The notes below the pieces were generated by a model, which was not told the origin of the DNA, searched no databases, and saw nothing but the letters and a program-made list of their open reading frames with translations. A DNA stretch of 64,000 nucleotides from Lapidilactobacillus dextrinicus DSM 20335. Lineage in GTDB: Bacteria; Bacillota; Bacilli; Lactobacillales; Lactobacillaceae. Where the stretch lies: assembly GCF_001436095.1 (NCBI RefSeq), contig NZ_AYYK01000025.1, forward strand, positions 32,224-96,223, given 5' to 3'. The translations under genes and the position numbers were made by a program. The stretch's first letter is position 1. Each line of letters starts with the position of its first letter. Positions 9,737 through 17,744 of this stretch are shown one piece after another.

Positions 9737-10069
9737 ATGGATGAAACTACTAAAAAAATTGTCAAATACGCTGGCTTCGGCTTTGTACAAGGTTTAGCAA
9801 TCGGTTTAACTAGTGCCTTTTGTTGGCATCGCTATATGAAACGTCTTCCTGATCAATTATTAAGTGAATTAAAACGACTATTCTTACAGGAAGGCCCCAT
9901 CGAAGGTGCGTGGATTGAATCATCACCACGTTTAACAACGTTCCGCAACGAACGTCGCGTTGTTTACGTTGGTGGTATTACTCGCAAAGAAAATGACGAA
10001 TTGGTTCAATATCAATTTATTTTTGATGCTAAGGATAAAGAATTATTAGAACTTGAACAAGTTAAATAA
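9737..10069 (+). CDS. Conserved-looking small protein with N-terminal hydrophobic segment, function unknown
   Basis: I do not recognise the family. The 110-residue protein starts MDETTKKIVKYAGFGFVQ at an ATG behind GGCGGAGGA. It has one short hydrophobic segment at about residues 11-29 (GFGFVQGLAIGLTSAFCWH), which may anchor it in the membrane, then a mixed alpha/beta polar region rich in charged residues and predicted strands (RRVVYVGGITRK, YQFIFDAK). It stands alone on the plus strand between two minus-strand genes and ends in its own hairpin terminator, so it is expressed on its own. Confidence 0.7.
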   Translation: MDETTKKIVKYAGFGFVQGLAIGLTSAFCWHRYMKRLPDQLLSELKRLFLQEGPIEGAWIESSPRLTTFRNERRVVYVGGITRKENDELVQYQFIFDAKDKELLELEQVK

Positions 10070-10082
10070 TTTAGTGCTAATT

Positions 10083-10112
10083 AAAAGGCGCGGGAAATTT
10101 CCCACGCCTTTT
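10083..10112. terminator. Bidirectional terminator between convergent genes
   Basis: AAAAGGCG/CGCCTTTT stem extended by GGGA/TCCC after one mismatch, flanked by A and T runs on both sides. It can stop the plus-strand small gene and the minus-strand DUF998 gene. Confidence 0.85.
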
Positions 10113-10116
10113 TTAA

Positions 10117-11307
10117 TTACTTTTGTTCATCAATGACTTGTATTTTAAGTGGAATTTCTACCACGACTTCCCGACCGTCAATTAATTCACGGATCTTTTG
10201 AAATAATAGAATAACCCAACCAAAAGCCGCCACAAAAGCAATAATTTCAAAAGCGGTTAATGATAAATAACCCACAACCTGAAAGGCAATCTCGCAGGCA
10301 AACAAAAAAGCACCAATAATATACGAAGCCACCAAAAATTCCTTAGACACATTGGGCAGCAACCATTTAATACCAATAATTAAAATTAAAATTGAATAAA
10401 CCATAAAACCAGCGATTTGATCGTGCAACACGTGAAAATTAGCATTGTTAGGAAAAACGCCCACTGCGCCTAAATTCACGGCCGCTAAAGTTAATAAGAC
10501 ACGTAACGTCATTAAACGCCAATTCTTAGGATAGACTTGACGCAACGAAACGAATAGATAATCAATTAAAGCCACCATAATCAACGCCGAAAAAATAAGC
10601 GTGAAATTAAACTGCCAACTATTTTTCGCAACACTAGTTCCTAAAAAGCTCAAATTATATTGCCACCAATGATTAGCGCCATTGGTAGCCATTGAAATGA
10701 ACATGCCCCCGACAATCGTTAAGGTGAACAATGTTGTCAACATCTGTGAATTTAAATTGATTGCCGCCAAAGCCATCAAGTAATTCGTCATATAACAAAA
10801 GATCAGAAAAATAAAACTTGAGGTCATTAAGTCAAAGGATACCCCTGTAAAGACTTGTCCCATTAACCAAGAAATACCAATTAAGGCCAAACCCAAAATT
10901 AACCAGACAGCCACAACGATTACCGGAAAATTTCGCCAGTAAATGCGTTCTAAAGGTGCCCCAATTTTTGAACGGCGACTTTTAATAAAGAACGCGGTAA
11001 AAACCACCGTACCAACAACTGCATTAGCAATAATTAACCAAGCTGCAATTGAATTATCACCACTAATTGGAATTTGCTTAGCATGATTAACTTGCCCAAC
11101 CATAAAAAAAACGATTGCTGTCAATACTGCCAAAACAATTGACCATAATTGCACTTGCCGATAAACAAATTCACGCGTTTTAGAAACTGGCGTAATGGTT
11201 GCCACTTCATCTTTAACTGCAATCCGCACTTCTTGGCCAGGTTCTAAAGACATGCTCTCAATAACCTCAGGTGGTAATTCAATTTGATATTTATTTTTAA
11301 CTGCCAA
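10117..11307 (-). CDS. AbrB/MazE-like domain fused to a multi-pass DUF998-type membrane protein
   Basis: A 396-residue protein of two parts. Residues 1-40 (KYQIELPPEVIESMSLEPGQ, VRIAVKDEVATITPV) look like a swapped-hairpin SpoVT-AbrB DNA-binding domain. From about residue 50 there are about ten hydrophobic segments resembling the DUF998 family, with WWQYNLSFLGTS and FPNNANFHVLHDQIAGF in the loops. The C-terminus is a short strand-rich tail. The start is TTG at 11307 with AAGGAG six bases upstream. The membrane part may bind a ligand and the AbrB part could oligomerise or bind DNA, but the function is unknown. It stands alone between trmB and a convergent gene. Confidence 0.75.
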   Translation of the reverse strand: MAVKNKYQIELPPEVIESMSLEPGQEVRIAVKDEVATITPVSKTREFVYRQVQLWSIVLAVLTAIVFFMVGQVNHAKQIPISGDNSIAAWLIIANAVVGTVVFTAFFIKSRRSKIGAPLERIYWRNFPVIVVAVWLILGLALIGISWLMGQVFTGVSFDLMTSSFIFLIFCYMTNYLMALAAINLNSQMLTTLFTLTIVGGMFISMATNGANHWWQYNLSFLGTSVAKNSWQFNFTLIFSALIMVALIDYLFVSLRQVYPKNWRLMTLRVLLTLAAVNLGAVGVFPNNANFHVLHDQIAGFMVYSILILIIGIKWLLPNVSKEFLVASYIIGAFLFACEIAFQVVGYLSLTAFEIIAFVAAFGWVILLFQKIRELIDGREVVVEIPLKIQVIDEQK

Positions 11308-11353
11308 CTTTATCTCCTTACCCCAAAAAGGCTAACTTATTCAGAATACTATC

Positions 11354-12004
11354 TTATCCTTCAAAATGTGCATCCAGTGCATAAATAACTTGCCCTTTGG
11401 CCGCAAATTTTTGTTCATACTCAGTTTCAACATTACTTGCTTGCCGTTCACTGCGATGTAAATCTAAAGAAATAAAATCAAATAACCAGCCACTAGCATT
11501 TAAGCTTTGTAATGAATATTCAAACAGTCCCTGATTATCAGTTTTAAAGCGTAATTGCCCCTCTGCTTTTAAAATCTGATGGTATTGTGCTAAGAATGTC
11601 GAATACGTTAAACGCCGCTTTGCGTGACGATTCTTAGGCCAAGGATCAGAAAAATTCAAATACAAATTACTAATTTCACCTGGTGCAAAAAACTCCGTAA
11701 CTGCTGCCCCGTCACCAAGGAAAAGTTGTAAGTTAGGTAATTTCAAATCAATTTGCTTTTGCAAAATCATGCCAATGGCTGCAGATTGTAATTCCATCGC
11801 AATATAATTAATTTCCGGATGAGCTTGCGCCATGCCGATAATAAATTGCCCCTTGCCAGAACCAATTTCTAATTCAATCGGTAATGCTGGATTAGCAAAA
11901 CGTTTGGCCCAGTGACCAGCCAAATCAGTTTGTGGTGCTTGAATAATTAAATCTTGATGCGCTTCAATTAATTCTGGTACCCATGGTTTGTTTCGTAGAC
12001 GCAT
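11354..12004 (-). CDS. trmB: tRNA (guanine-N7-)-methyltransferase
   Basis: A 216-residue SAM-dependent methyltransferase that makes m7G46 in the tRNA variable loop. The SAM motif [11 protein letters not shown], the [11 protein letters not shown] segment, [19 protein letters not shown] (family signature) and [11 protein letters not shown] are all visible. The ATG shares one base with the ecsB stop (TAATG), so translation is coupled to ecsB. The order ecsA-ecsB-trmB suggests one transcript. Confidence 0.97.
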   Translation of the reverse strand: MRLRNKPWVPELIEAHQDLIIQAPQTDLAGHWAKRFANPALPIELEIGSGKGQFIIGMAQAHPEINYIAMELQSAAIGMILQKQIDLKLPNLQLFLGDGAAVTEFFAPGEISNLYLNFSDPWPKNRHAKRRLTYSTFLAQYHQILKAEGQLRFKTDNQGLFEYSLQSLNASGWLFDFISLDLHRSERQASNVETEYEQKFAAKGQVIYALDAHFEG

Positions 12005-13239
12005 TATTTAATTCCTTTCTGGTGCTGTTTTAATCGTAACGGTAAATAAACTTTCAAGAAAAGCATAATTAAAGCTAGTGCAGCTAAAATAATAATAATA
12101 CTCCACCACTGCCCTAATAAACTTAACATAATAGCTAAACTATCAACGAACCATTCAATCAATAAAACACGCGTCATCACTTTTATAAATGCTGCTTGTT
12201 TAGCTTGACTCGTTACAGGTAATAACGTCGTCAAGGCATTATGATCGAAATGATAGTACAAAGGCAATAATTGGTAGCCTGTCAAAAATAAAAATAACAA
12301 GACAATGATTAATAAAATAACTGGTTGCTTAATAACGGCAATTAAAATAACCCCCACTAAGCAAAAACGCAACCAAATATTACTATATTCAGAACCACGC
12401 ACAAAAGCACGACTAAATAAAAAACGATAAGTGTTTTCTGACTTACCTGCTAGCAGTTGAACCAGTGGATCTAACCACTTACGCCGGTGAACTGAACTGC
12501 TAATACCAGGTACATCAACAAACAAATTATAAAAACGATCAATCACAGTTTGCCGCCGATTTTCTCTTGAAATGGCTTCCCGCCACATTAAACACTGTGG
12601 TTGTAACAACTTCTTAGCCTGTGCAGCTAACAAGATTGCTAATCCCAACGATAAAATACTAAATAGCCAGCCCCAACCATAGACACTTAATAACAGACCA
12701 GCCGTGGCAATTCCCCAAAATAAACTGTTCAGTTGGCGTTGTTGTCGAACTGGAAAATCGAAAAGGCGTAAGAGCTGTAACCATAAATGAACATCTTTTA
12801 AAATAAGCAGTCCAAAAATTGTTAGTAGCCACTCCGTTATTGTTAAGGCAGTTGCTCGTAACACAAATGGCGTTAAGATACCTCCTAAAGCCACGAGAAC
12901 GAACAACGGCAATAACAAGCTGTAACGCCGCGCGTGAATTAAATAGCGCCGCATCTTTGATTCTGCTGGCAAAAGAAAAATCTGATCAGCTGGTTTCAAT
13001 AAAGTTGCCAAGTGACCAATAGACAAACCGAGCAATAGTAACAGGGCAGTTAATAATGGCGCCCACCATAAAGTATGGCTTATTGACCGTAATTGTTGAC
13101 TATACCAATAAGCAAGTGCGCCAAACAAAAAAATGACAGCAATCATTAAGTGGTCATTAAAGACATAGCGTAAATATTTACTTTGCTGCAGTAGATGTTT
13201 TTGTTGACGCGTATGCCATAAATCATCGAACTTACGCAT
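12004..13239 (-). CDS. ecsB: ABC transporter permease EcsB
   Basis: A 411-residue integral membrane protein with about nine to ten hydrophobic segments and no nucleotide-binding motif, matching EcsB, the partner of EcsA. In B. subtilis EcsAB affects secretion, competence and intramembrane proteolysis by RasP; the exported substrate is not firmly known, though a role in exporting peptides has been proposed. The frame opens at an ATG at 13245 that lies on the ribosome-binding site; the ATG at 13239 has AAGGAG seven bases upstream and is preferred. It overlaps the ecsA end by 8 bases. Confidence 0.9.
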   Translation of the reverse strand: MRKFDDLWHTRQQKHLLQQSKYLRYVFNDHLMIAVIFLFGALAYWYSQQLRSISHTLWWAPLLTALLLLLGLSIGHLATLLKPADQIFLLPAESKMRRYLIHARRYSLLLPLFVLVALGGILTPFVLRATALTITEWLLTIFGLLILKDVHLWLQLLRLFDFPVRQQRQLNSLFWGIATAGLLLSVYGWGWLFSILSLGLAILLAAQAKKLLQPQCLMWREAISRENRRQTVIDRFYNLFVDVPGISSSVHRRKWLDPLVQLLAGKSENTYRFLFSRAFVRGSEYSNIWLRFCLVGVILIAVIKQPVILLIIVLLFLFLTGYQLLPLYYHFDHNALTTLLPVTSQAKQAAFIKVMTRVLLIEWFVDSLAIMLSLLGQWWSIIIILAALALIMLFLKVYLPLRLKQHQKGIK

Positions 13240-13966
13240 CGCCATTCTCCTTTGCCATTTGCAAATAAATCTGGTCTAGGTCTTGTTCAGCTACACCAAA
13301 TTGTTCAGCTAACTCGGCAACTGTCCCTTGCGCACGAATTTGACCATGATTTAAGAGGATGAAGCGATCAGCTTGTGCCTGTGCTGTTGCTAGCACATGC
13401 GTGGTCATTAAGACCGACTTGCCGGCTGCTTTCTTCTCAGCAATTAAATCTAACAAATTATGAACCGCTAATGGATCAAGGCCGGTAAAAGGTTCATCAA
13501 TAATTAACAGGTCAGCATCCGTCATAAAAGCATTAACAATCATCACTTTTTGTTGCATACCTTTAGAGAAGTGAACTGGAAACCAATCTAACATTTGATC
13601 TAAGCGAAAAAGTTTCAATAACCGATTGGCATTTTGCCAAGCTAATTGACTATCTAATTGATAAGCCATCATGGTTAAAGCTAAGTGCTCTTTTAACGTT
13701 AACTCCGGATAAAGAATCGGCGTTTCCGGAACAAAAGCAATTTGCTGGCGATAGCGCGTTAAATTCGTCTGTAAATTCTGATCATTTAAAACAATTTGGC
13801 CACTAATTGGTTGTAATAAACCTAGAATATGTTTAATTGTCGTTGATTTACCTGCACCGTTTAAGCCGATTAAACCAACCACTTCACCATCGTGGACTTC
13901 AAAACTAACATCTCCCAAAATCTTTAAATGTTGGTAACCACCCGTTAAATTCTCGACCTTTAACAT
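13232..13966 (-). CDS. ecsA: ABC transporter ATP-binding protein EcsA
   Basis: A 244-residue ABC ATPase. Walker A is GLNGAGKSTT, the Q-loop is IAFVPETPILYPELT, the signature is degenerate (HFSKGMQQKVMI instead of LSGGQ, as in EcsA proteins), Walker B is DLLIIDEPFTGLDPL and the H-loop is MTTH. It powers EcsB. The open frame starts five codons earlier, but AAAGGA lies in that extension and the ATG at 13966 (MLKVENLTGGYQHLK) gives the usual length. It is divergent from hit with a 170-base intergenic region, as in Bacillus. Confidence 0.95.
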   Translation of the reverse strand: MLKVENLTGGYQHLKILGDVSFEVHDGEVVGLIGLNGAGKSTTIKHILGLLQPISGQIVLNDQNLQTNLTRYRQQIAFVPETPILYPELTLKEHLALTMMAYQLDSQLAWQNANRLLKLFRLDQMLDWFPVHFSKGMQQKVMIVNAFMTDADLLIIDEPFTGLDPLAVHNLLDLIAEKKAAGKSVLMTTHVLATAQAQADRFILLNHGQIRAQGTVAELAEQFGVAEQDLDQIYLQMAKENGDA

Positions 13967-14058
13967 TTGGATTCCTTTCATAAAGCCAATCTATGATTAT
14001 TAAAACAATGATTAAACAACCAAACAATTCATATCCTTGTTTGTTTCTAGTCTCAGCT

Positions 14059-14087
14059 TTGTTTAATTCCTAATTTACTTGTATAAT
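14059..14087 (+). promoter_or_regulatory. Promoter of hit
   Basis: TTGTTT (14059-14064), a 17-base spacer and TATAAT (14082-14087), with TG directly before the -10 hexamer (extended -10 like). About 50 bases before the hit start. Confidence 0.75.
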
Positions 14088-14136
14088 GATAGCATGAATT
14101 GACAAGCTTTGAGTATATTTACGAAGGTGAAATTAT

Positions 14137-14568
14137 ATGGATGATTGTATTTTTTGCAAAATAATTAAAGGTGATATTCCTAGCGTTAAAGTTTATGAAG
14201 ATGACGACGTCTTAGCATTTTTAGACATCTCCCAAGCAACACCAGGTCATACCCTATTAGTCCCCAAACAACATGTTGCTGATATTTTTGCTTATGATGC
14301 TGATTTAGCAAATCGTGTCTTCTCAAAAGTTCCCTTGATTGCCCGCGGTGTTAAGGCCGCATTTCCAGAAATGAAGGGCTTAAATATCTGCAATAATAAT
14401 GGCGAGGTTGCCTATCAATCTGTTTTTCATTCTCACATTCACTTCATTCCTCGTTACAGCCAGCAAGATGACTTCTCTATTCATTTTGGCAATCATACTG
14501 ATCAATATGACTCAGAAGCCTTAGAAGCAATTGCAGGCAAAATTAGAGCCCAATTGGAGGAAAACTAA
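14137..14568 (+). CDS. hit: HIT family protein (histidine triad nucleotide hydrolase)
   Basis: A 143-residue HIT protein of the Hint/HinT branch. It begins CIFCKIIKGDIPSVKVYEDD with zinc-type cysteines and ends the core with the histidine triad FHSHIHFIPRY. These enzymes hydrolyse AMP-linked amines, such as aminoacyl adenylates, and act as homodimers in the cytoplasm. The start follows GAAGGTGA. The next gene starts directly after its stop codon (TAAATG), so the two are translated together. The neighbourhood of ecsAB and prsA is conserved in Firmicutes. Confidence 0.95.
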   Translation: MDDCIFCKIIKGDIPSVKVYEDDDVLAFLDISQATPGHTLLVPKQHVADIFAYDADLANRVFSKVPLIARGVKAAFPEMKGLNICNNNGEVAYQSVFHSHIHFIPRYSQQDDFSIHFGNHTDQYDSEALEAIAGKIRAQLEEN

Positions 14569-14907
14569 ATGGCAAAGTTTGGATTTGGTAAAGGGCTATT
14601 AATGGGTGCTGTTTTAGGAACGGCTTACGTCCTCTTAACAACCGAAAAAACAGGTAAAGAACGGCAACAAGGTATTGCTGACTATTTTAAAGATTTAACC
14701 CATCAAACCAACAATGTTTCAGACAGTGTTAAAGAATTCCAAAGTGCTTTAGTTAATTTGAAACAAGAAGTTGAACAGACTTTAAAACCCACCATTGCTG
14801 ATATTCAACAATCTGTAACTGATTTTGAATTCCAAGCTCAGCCTCGCCTTGAGCAGATTAATGAAACGACTGAGCAACTTCAAAAAGATCTAGAGCAACT
14901 TTCTTAA
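14569..14907 (+). CDS. YtxH-like membrane-anchored coiled-coil protein
   Basis: A 112-residue protein with a glycine-rich hydrophobic N-terminus (GFGKGLLMGAVLGTAYVLL) followed by a long polar, Gln/Glu-rich helical region that should form a coiled coil. This is the general plan of YtxH-domain general-stress proteins. The function is unknown. Its ATG directly follows the hit stop, and GGAGG lies inside the end of hit. A hairpin terminator follows at 14932. Confidence 0.7.
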   Translation: MAKFGFGKGLLMGAVLGTAYVLLTTEKTGKERQQGIADYFKDLTHQTNNVSDSVKEFQSALVNLKQEVEQTLKPTIADIQQSVTDFEFQAQPRLEQINETTEQLQKDLEQLS

Positions 14908-14931
14908 TAACGAATCAATCAAATATTCTTA

Positions 14932-14964
14932 AATAGTCTAGACTTATTATCTGGACTATTTTTG
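14932..14964 (+). terminator. Intrinsic terminator of hit-ytxH-like operon
   Basis: AATAGTCTAGA paired with TCTGGACTATT (one G-U), 7-base loop, then TTTTT. Confidence 0.85.
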
Positions 14965-15161
14965 TATTAACATCTTTCTTTGACGCTTAAATTAAGGAAA
15001 ATATAAACTTCAACGGGTAAATATGAATTTTTAGCAATGAAGCTGTGAACATTTCGTTAAATTTGGGGCGATCGTTTAAATCATTTATCAAATGTGTTAT
15101 ATTTACTAGAGTTAAGAGCCATATGAAAATCAATAATATATTAGGATGTGTAAGTAAAACA

Positions 15162-16052
15162 ATGAAAAAATCTATCAAAAAGATCGCACTTGCTGCAGCT
15201 AGTTTAGTTGCCGTTGCAACATTAGCCGGTTGTAGTAGTAAAACCGTTGTTTCTATGAAGGGCGGTAAAATTACTCAAGACGAATATTACAAAGAAATGA
15301 AGAAGTCATCATCAGGCCAATCAACTTTACAAACGATGATTATTACTAAAGCCTTAGATAATCAATATGGTGACAAAGTCCCTGCTTCTAAAGTAACCAA
15401 ACAATATGATGCTTTGAAGAAACAATATGGCAGCAGTTTTTCATCTGTTCTTTCAAGCAACAATTTAACAAAGAGTCAATTAAAAGATAATATCAAAACT
15501 AACCTCTTAACTGAAGCTGCTTTAAAAGATCTCAAGAAACCAACCCAAAAACAATTGAAGAAACAATGGGAATCTTATCAACCAAAGGTAACAGTTTCTC
15601 ATATCTTAGTTAAAACTAAGAAAGAAGCAGAAGCTATCATTAAACAATTAGATGATGGTGCAGATTTTGCTAAATTAGCTAAATCTAAATCAACTGATAC
15701 TGGTACTAAGTCTAATGGCGGTAAGTTAGATGCCTTTGACAACACTGATACTTCACTTGATTCAACTTTCAAAGCAGCTGCTTTCAAGCTTAAACAAGGT
15801 GAATATACTAAGACACCAGTTAAGACTTCTTATGGCTACCACATTATCAAGATGGACAAGAACCCTGGTAAAGGTAAGATGTCAGACCACACTAAAGAAT
15901 TAAAAGCACAACTTTATGATACATGGCTATCAGATTCGACTGTTATGCAAAAAGTTTTAGCTAAAGTTATCAAGAAAGCAAACGTTGATATTAAAGACAG
16001 TGACTTAAAGAACGTTCTTTCTAACTACGTTAGCTCATCAAGCAGTAACTAA
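15162..16052 (+). CDS. prsA: PrsA foldase lipoprotein (parvulin peptidyl-prolyl isomerase)
   Basis: A 296-residue secreted foldase. The N-terminus ([20 protein letters not shown]) is a lipoprotein signal with the lipobox LAGC, so the mature protein is lipid-anchored outside the membrane. A SurA-like N-terminal chaperone region follows, then a parvulin domain from about residue 145 ([25 protein letters not shown]) and a Ser-rich tail. PrsA assists folding of exported proteins, including penicillin-binding proteins. The frame is open from 15045, but only the ATG at 15162 gives the signal peptide, with AGGATG upstream. Transcribed alone; terminator at 16064. Confidence 0.95.
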   Translation: MKKSIKKIALAAASLVAVATLAGCSSKTVVSMKGGKITQDEYYKEMKKSSSGQSTLQTMIITKALDNQYGDKVPASKVTKQYDALKKQYGSSFSSVLSSNNLTKSQLKDNIKTNLLTEAALKDLKKPTQKQLKKQWESYQPKVTVSHILVKTKKEAEAIIKQLDDGADFAKLAKSKSTDTGTKSNGGKLDAFDNTDTSLDSTFKAAAFKLKQGEYTKTPVKTSYGYHIIKMDKNPGKGKMSDHTKELKAQLYDTWLSDSTVMQKVLAKVIKKANVDIKDSDLKNVLSNYVSSSSSN

Positions 16053-16063
16053 TTAGCACTTAC

Positions 16064-16098
16064 AAAAAAGCTAGGGGATGATCCCTAGCTTTTTTTGT
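16064..16098 (+). terminator. Intrinsic terminator of prsA
   Basis: AAAAAAGCTAGGG paired with CCCTAGCTTTTTT, 6-base loop, ending in seven T. Confidence 0.92.
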
Positions 16099-16197
16099 AT
16101 GCTAATTTTGCTATAAAGAACTTAACATTGTATTTCATATAAAAAACTTATTGGCCTATACTATTTTTAAAATTAATTCGTTTTTTTTGTGGAAAAG

Positions 16198-16320
16198 TTA
16201 ACATTTAGGTCGTAATTTATGTTATAAATAAATTATCAAGATTAATTATAAGTTAATTATCATGAGCCAACTTAATCTTGACCTGCCAGTACTGATCCTC
16301 AGTCAGGTACTGGCTTTTTA
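16198..16320 (+). ncRNA. Candidate small RNA with its own promoter and terminator
   Basis: The 368-base gap between prsA and yhaM has no gene. Within it are TTAACA (16198-16203), an 18-base spacer and TTATAA (16222-16227), which would start a transcript near 16234. The transcript would open with TCAAGATTAA (16236-16245), which pairs perfectly with TTAATCTTGA (16272-16281), and end with the stem GCCAGTAC/GTACTGGC (16285-16292 with 16307-16314) followed by TTTTTA. The product would be about 85 nt. No RNA family is recognised and it is not long enough for 6S RNA. Confidence 0.45.
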
Positions 16321-16366
16321 GTGAAATCATGATACCCTAAAAATTATAATAAGTATTTCTCAATAC

Positions 16367-16408
16367 AAAAAGACTTTGACTCTCATCCTTGTGAGTCAAA
16401 GTCTTTTT
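16367..16408 (-). terminator. Intrinsic terminator of the pbp-ylbF-yhaM operon
   Basis: Perfect 16-bp inverted repeat (16367-16382 with 16393-16408) with a T-run on the minus strand; A and T runs at both ends could also allow it to act on the plus strand. Confidence 0.9.
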
Positions 16409-16420
16409 TATATGATTAAA

Positions 16421-17365
16421 TTAATTTTTGGCACGGTAGAACTGACGATTGTCTAAGCCAAAAATTCGTTCACTAAACGTACCCGGTTCTGTTTTAGCCA
16501 TTGCTTTAGAAATCATATTAATTGAAGCATCAAGTTCATCAATATAATGTAACACTTCAGCCTCTAACAACTTAGGTCGTTCTGGAGAACCATATTCTAA
16601 CAAGCCGTGATGTGAAAGAACCATGTGTCGCAATAAGACAACATCTTCGTCCGTACCATCAATTTTAAGCGCTTGGCATGCTAATACAATTTCTTCATCA
16701 ATGAGCACAATGTGACCAATTAAATTCCCCTCAACAGTGTACTCAGTACCAACTGCACCACTAAGTTCCAGGGTCTTCCCTAAATCATGTAAAATCACGC
16801 CCGCTAATAATAATGAATAATTTAATTGTTCATATTGCTGGGCAATTGATTTAGCTAATCGCATCATACTTAATGTGTGGTAAGCTAATCCACCTGCAAA
16901 GTTATGGTGATTGGTCTTTGCTGCAGGATGATTATAAAATTCCCGTTGATATTTTTGCAATAAGAAACGAACAATTCGATTCCATTTTGCATTTTGAATA
17001 TCAAATAAGGATTTTTGAATTTCATCTTGCATTTGTTCAGTTGACATTGGCGCACGCGCCACAAACTGACTAGCTTGAAAACCTTCACTAGCATCAGCTA
17101 GGTACAATTTAGTAATTTTAACTTGGGGTTGGCCATTATAAAGATCACGTTGACCTTCAAGATGAACAATATTACCACTCGTAAAATGTTGAATATCTTC
17201 ATCCTTAGCATCCCAATACATTCCTGAGATTTCACCAGTCTTGTCTTGAAATACTAAAGAAATGAAACGTTTGCCGTTTTTAGCAACGCGAACTTCAGCT
17301 TGTTTGATCATGACGACTAGCTGAAAAGTTTCACCGTTTTTCAGATTAGCAAGTTGTGTTGCCAC
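16421..17365 (-). CDS. yhaM: 3'-5' exoribonuclease YhaM
   Basis: A 314-residue protein with an N-terminal OB-fold (FQLVVMIKQAEVRVAKNGK, GEISGMYWDA) and a C-terminal HD domain with the metal-binding pattern H...HD...H (LAYHTLSMMRLAK, GVILHDLGKT, HMVLSHHG). YhaM is a Gram-positive exoribonuclease that trims short single-stranded tails after transcription termination. The start is GTG at 17365 behind AAAGGGTGAG. It follows the YlbF-family gene by 15 bases and ends the operon. Confidence 0.95.
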   Translation of the reverse strand: MATQLANLKNGETFQLVVMIKQAEVRVAKNGKRFISLVFQDKTGEISGMYWDAKDEDIQHFTSGNIVHLEGQRDLYNGQPQVKITKLYLADASEGFQASQFVARAPMSTEQMQDEIQKSLFDIQNAKWNRIVRFLLQKYQREFYNHPAAKTNHHNFAGGLAYHTLSMMRLAKSIAQQYEQLNYSLLLAGVILHDLGKTLELSGAVGTEYTVEGNLIGHIVLIDEEIVLACQALKIDGTDEDVVLLRHMVLSHHGLLEYGSPERPKLLEAEVLHYIDELDASINMISKAMAKTEPGTFSERIFGLDNRQFYRAKN

Positions 17366-17380
17366 GATTGCTCACCCTTT

Positions 17381-17725
17381 CTAGCCACGGTATAGATCAG
17401 TGATTGGTTTAGTGACAATCCCATTAATCTCATCCATGACGCTGTTCATTTCACGCTCACGATCCATTAAATCTTTCATCATGTCAACTTTCATTAACTT
17501 GTCGCCAAGGTCACGTAACTGTTGAACATCTTCATCTGTTACTTCTTGACCTGACATTTGTTTTTGCTGTAATTCGCCTTGTATTTGTTGCATTTGTTGG
17601 TACATACCATAGGCGATTGGATCAGCCTTCATCTTTCCAAAAGCTGCTTGTAAAGCAGTAAATTGTGGCAATTGGCGCAATGCATCTGCCATTTCGTTGG
17701 CATTATCATAGATATTAACGGTCAT
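17381..17725 (-). CDS. yheA: YlbF/YmcA family protein (YheA-like)
   Basis: A 114-residue all-helical cytoplasmic protein: MTVNIYDNANEMADALRQ, a Gln-rich middle (YQQMQQIQGELQQKQM) and a conserved aliphatic C-terminal helix. It matches the YlbF/YmcA superfamily, to which B. subtilis YheA belongs; other members (YlbF, YmcA) form a complex with YaaT that promotes RNase Y-dependent RNA processing. Its position next to the exoribonuclease gene yhaM fits a role in RNA metabolism, but that is inference. AGGAG precedes the ATG. Confidence 0.82.
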   Translation of the reverse strand: MTVNIYDNANEMADALRQLPQFTALQAAFGKMKADPIAYGMYQQMQQIQGELQQKQMSGQEVTDEDVQQLRDLGDKLMKVDMMKDLMDREREMNSVMDEINGIVTKPITDLYRG

Positions 17726-17744
17726 TGTCTAACTCCTTTGTTTT

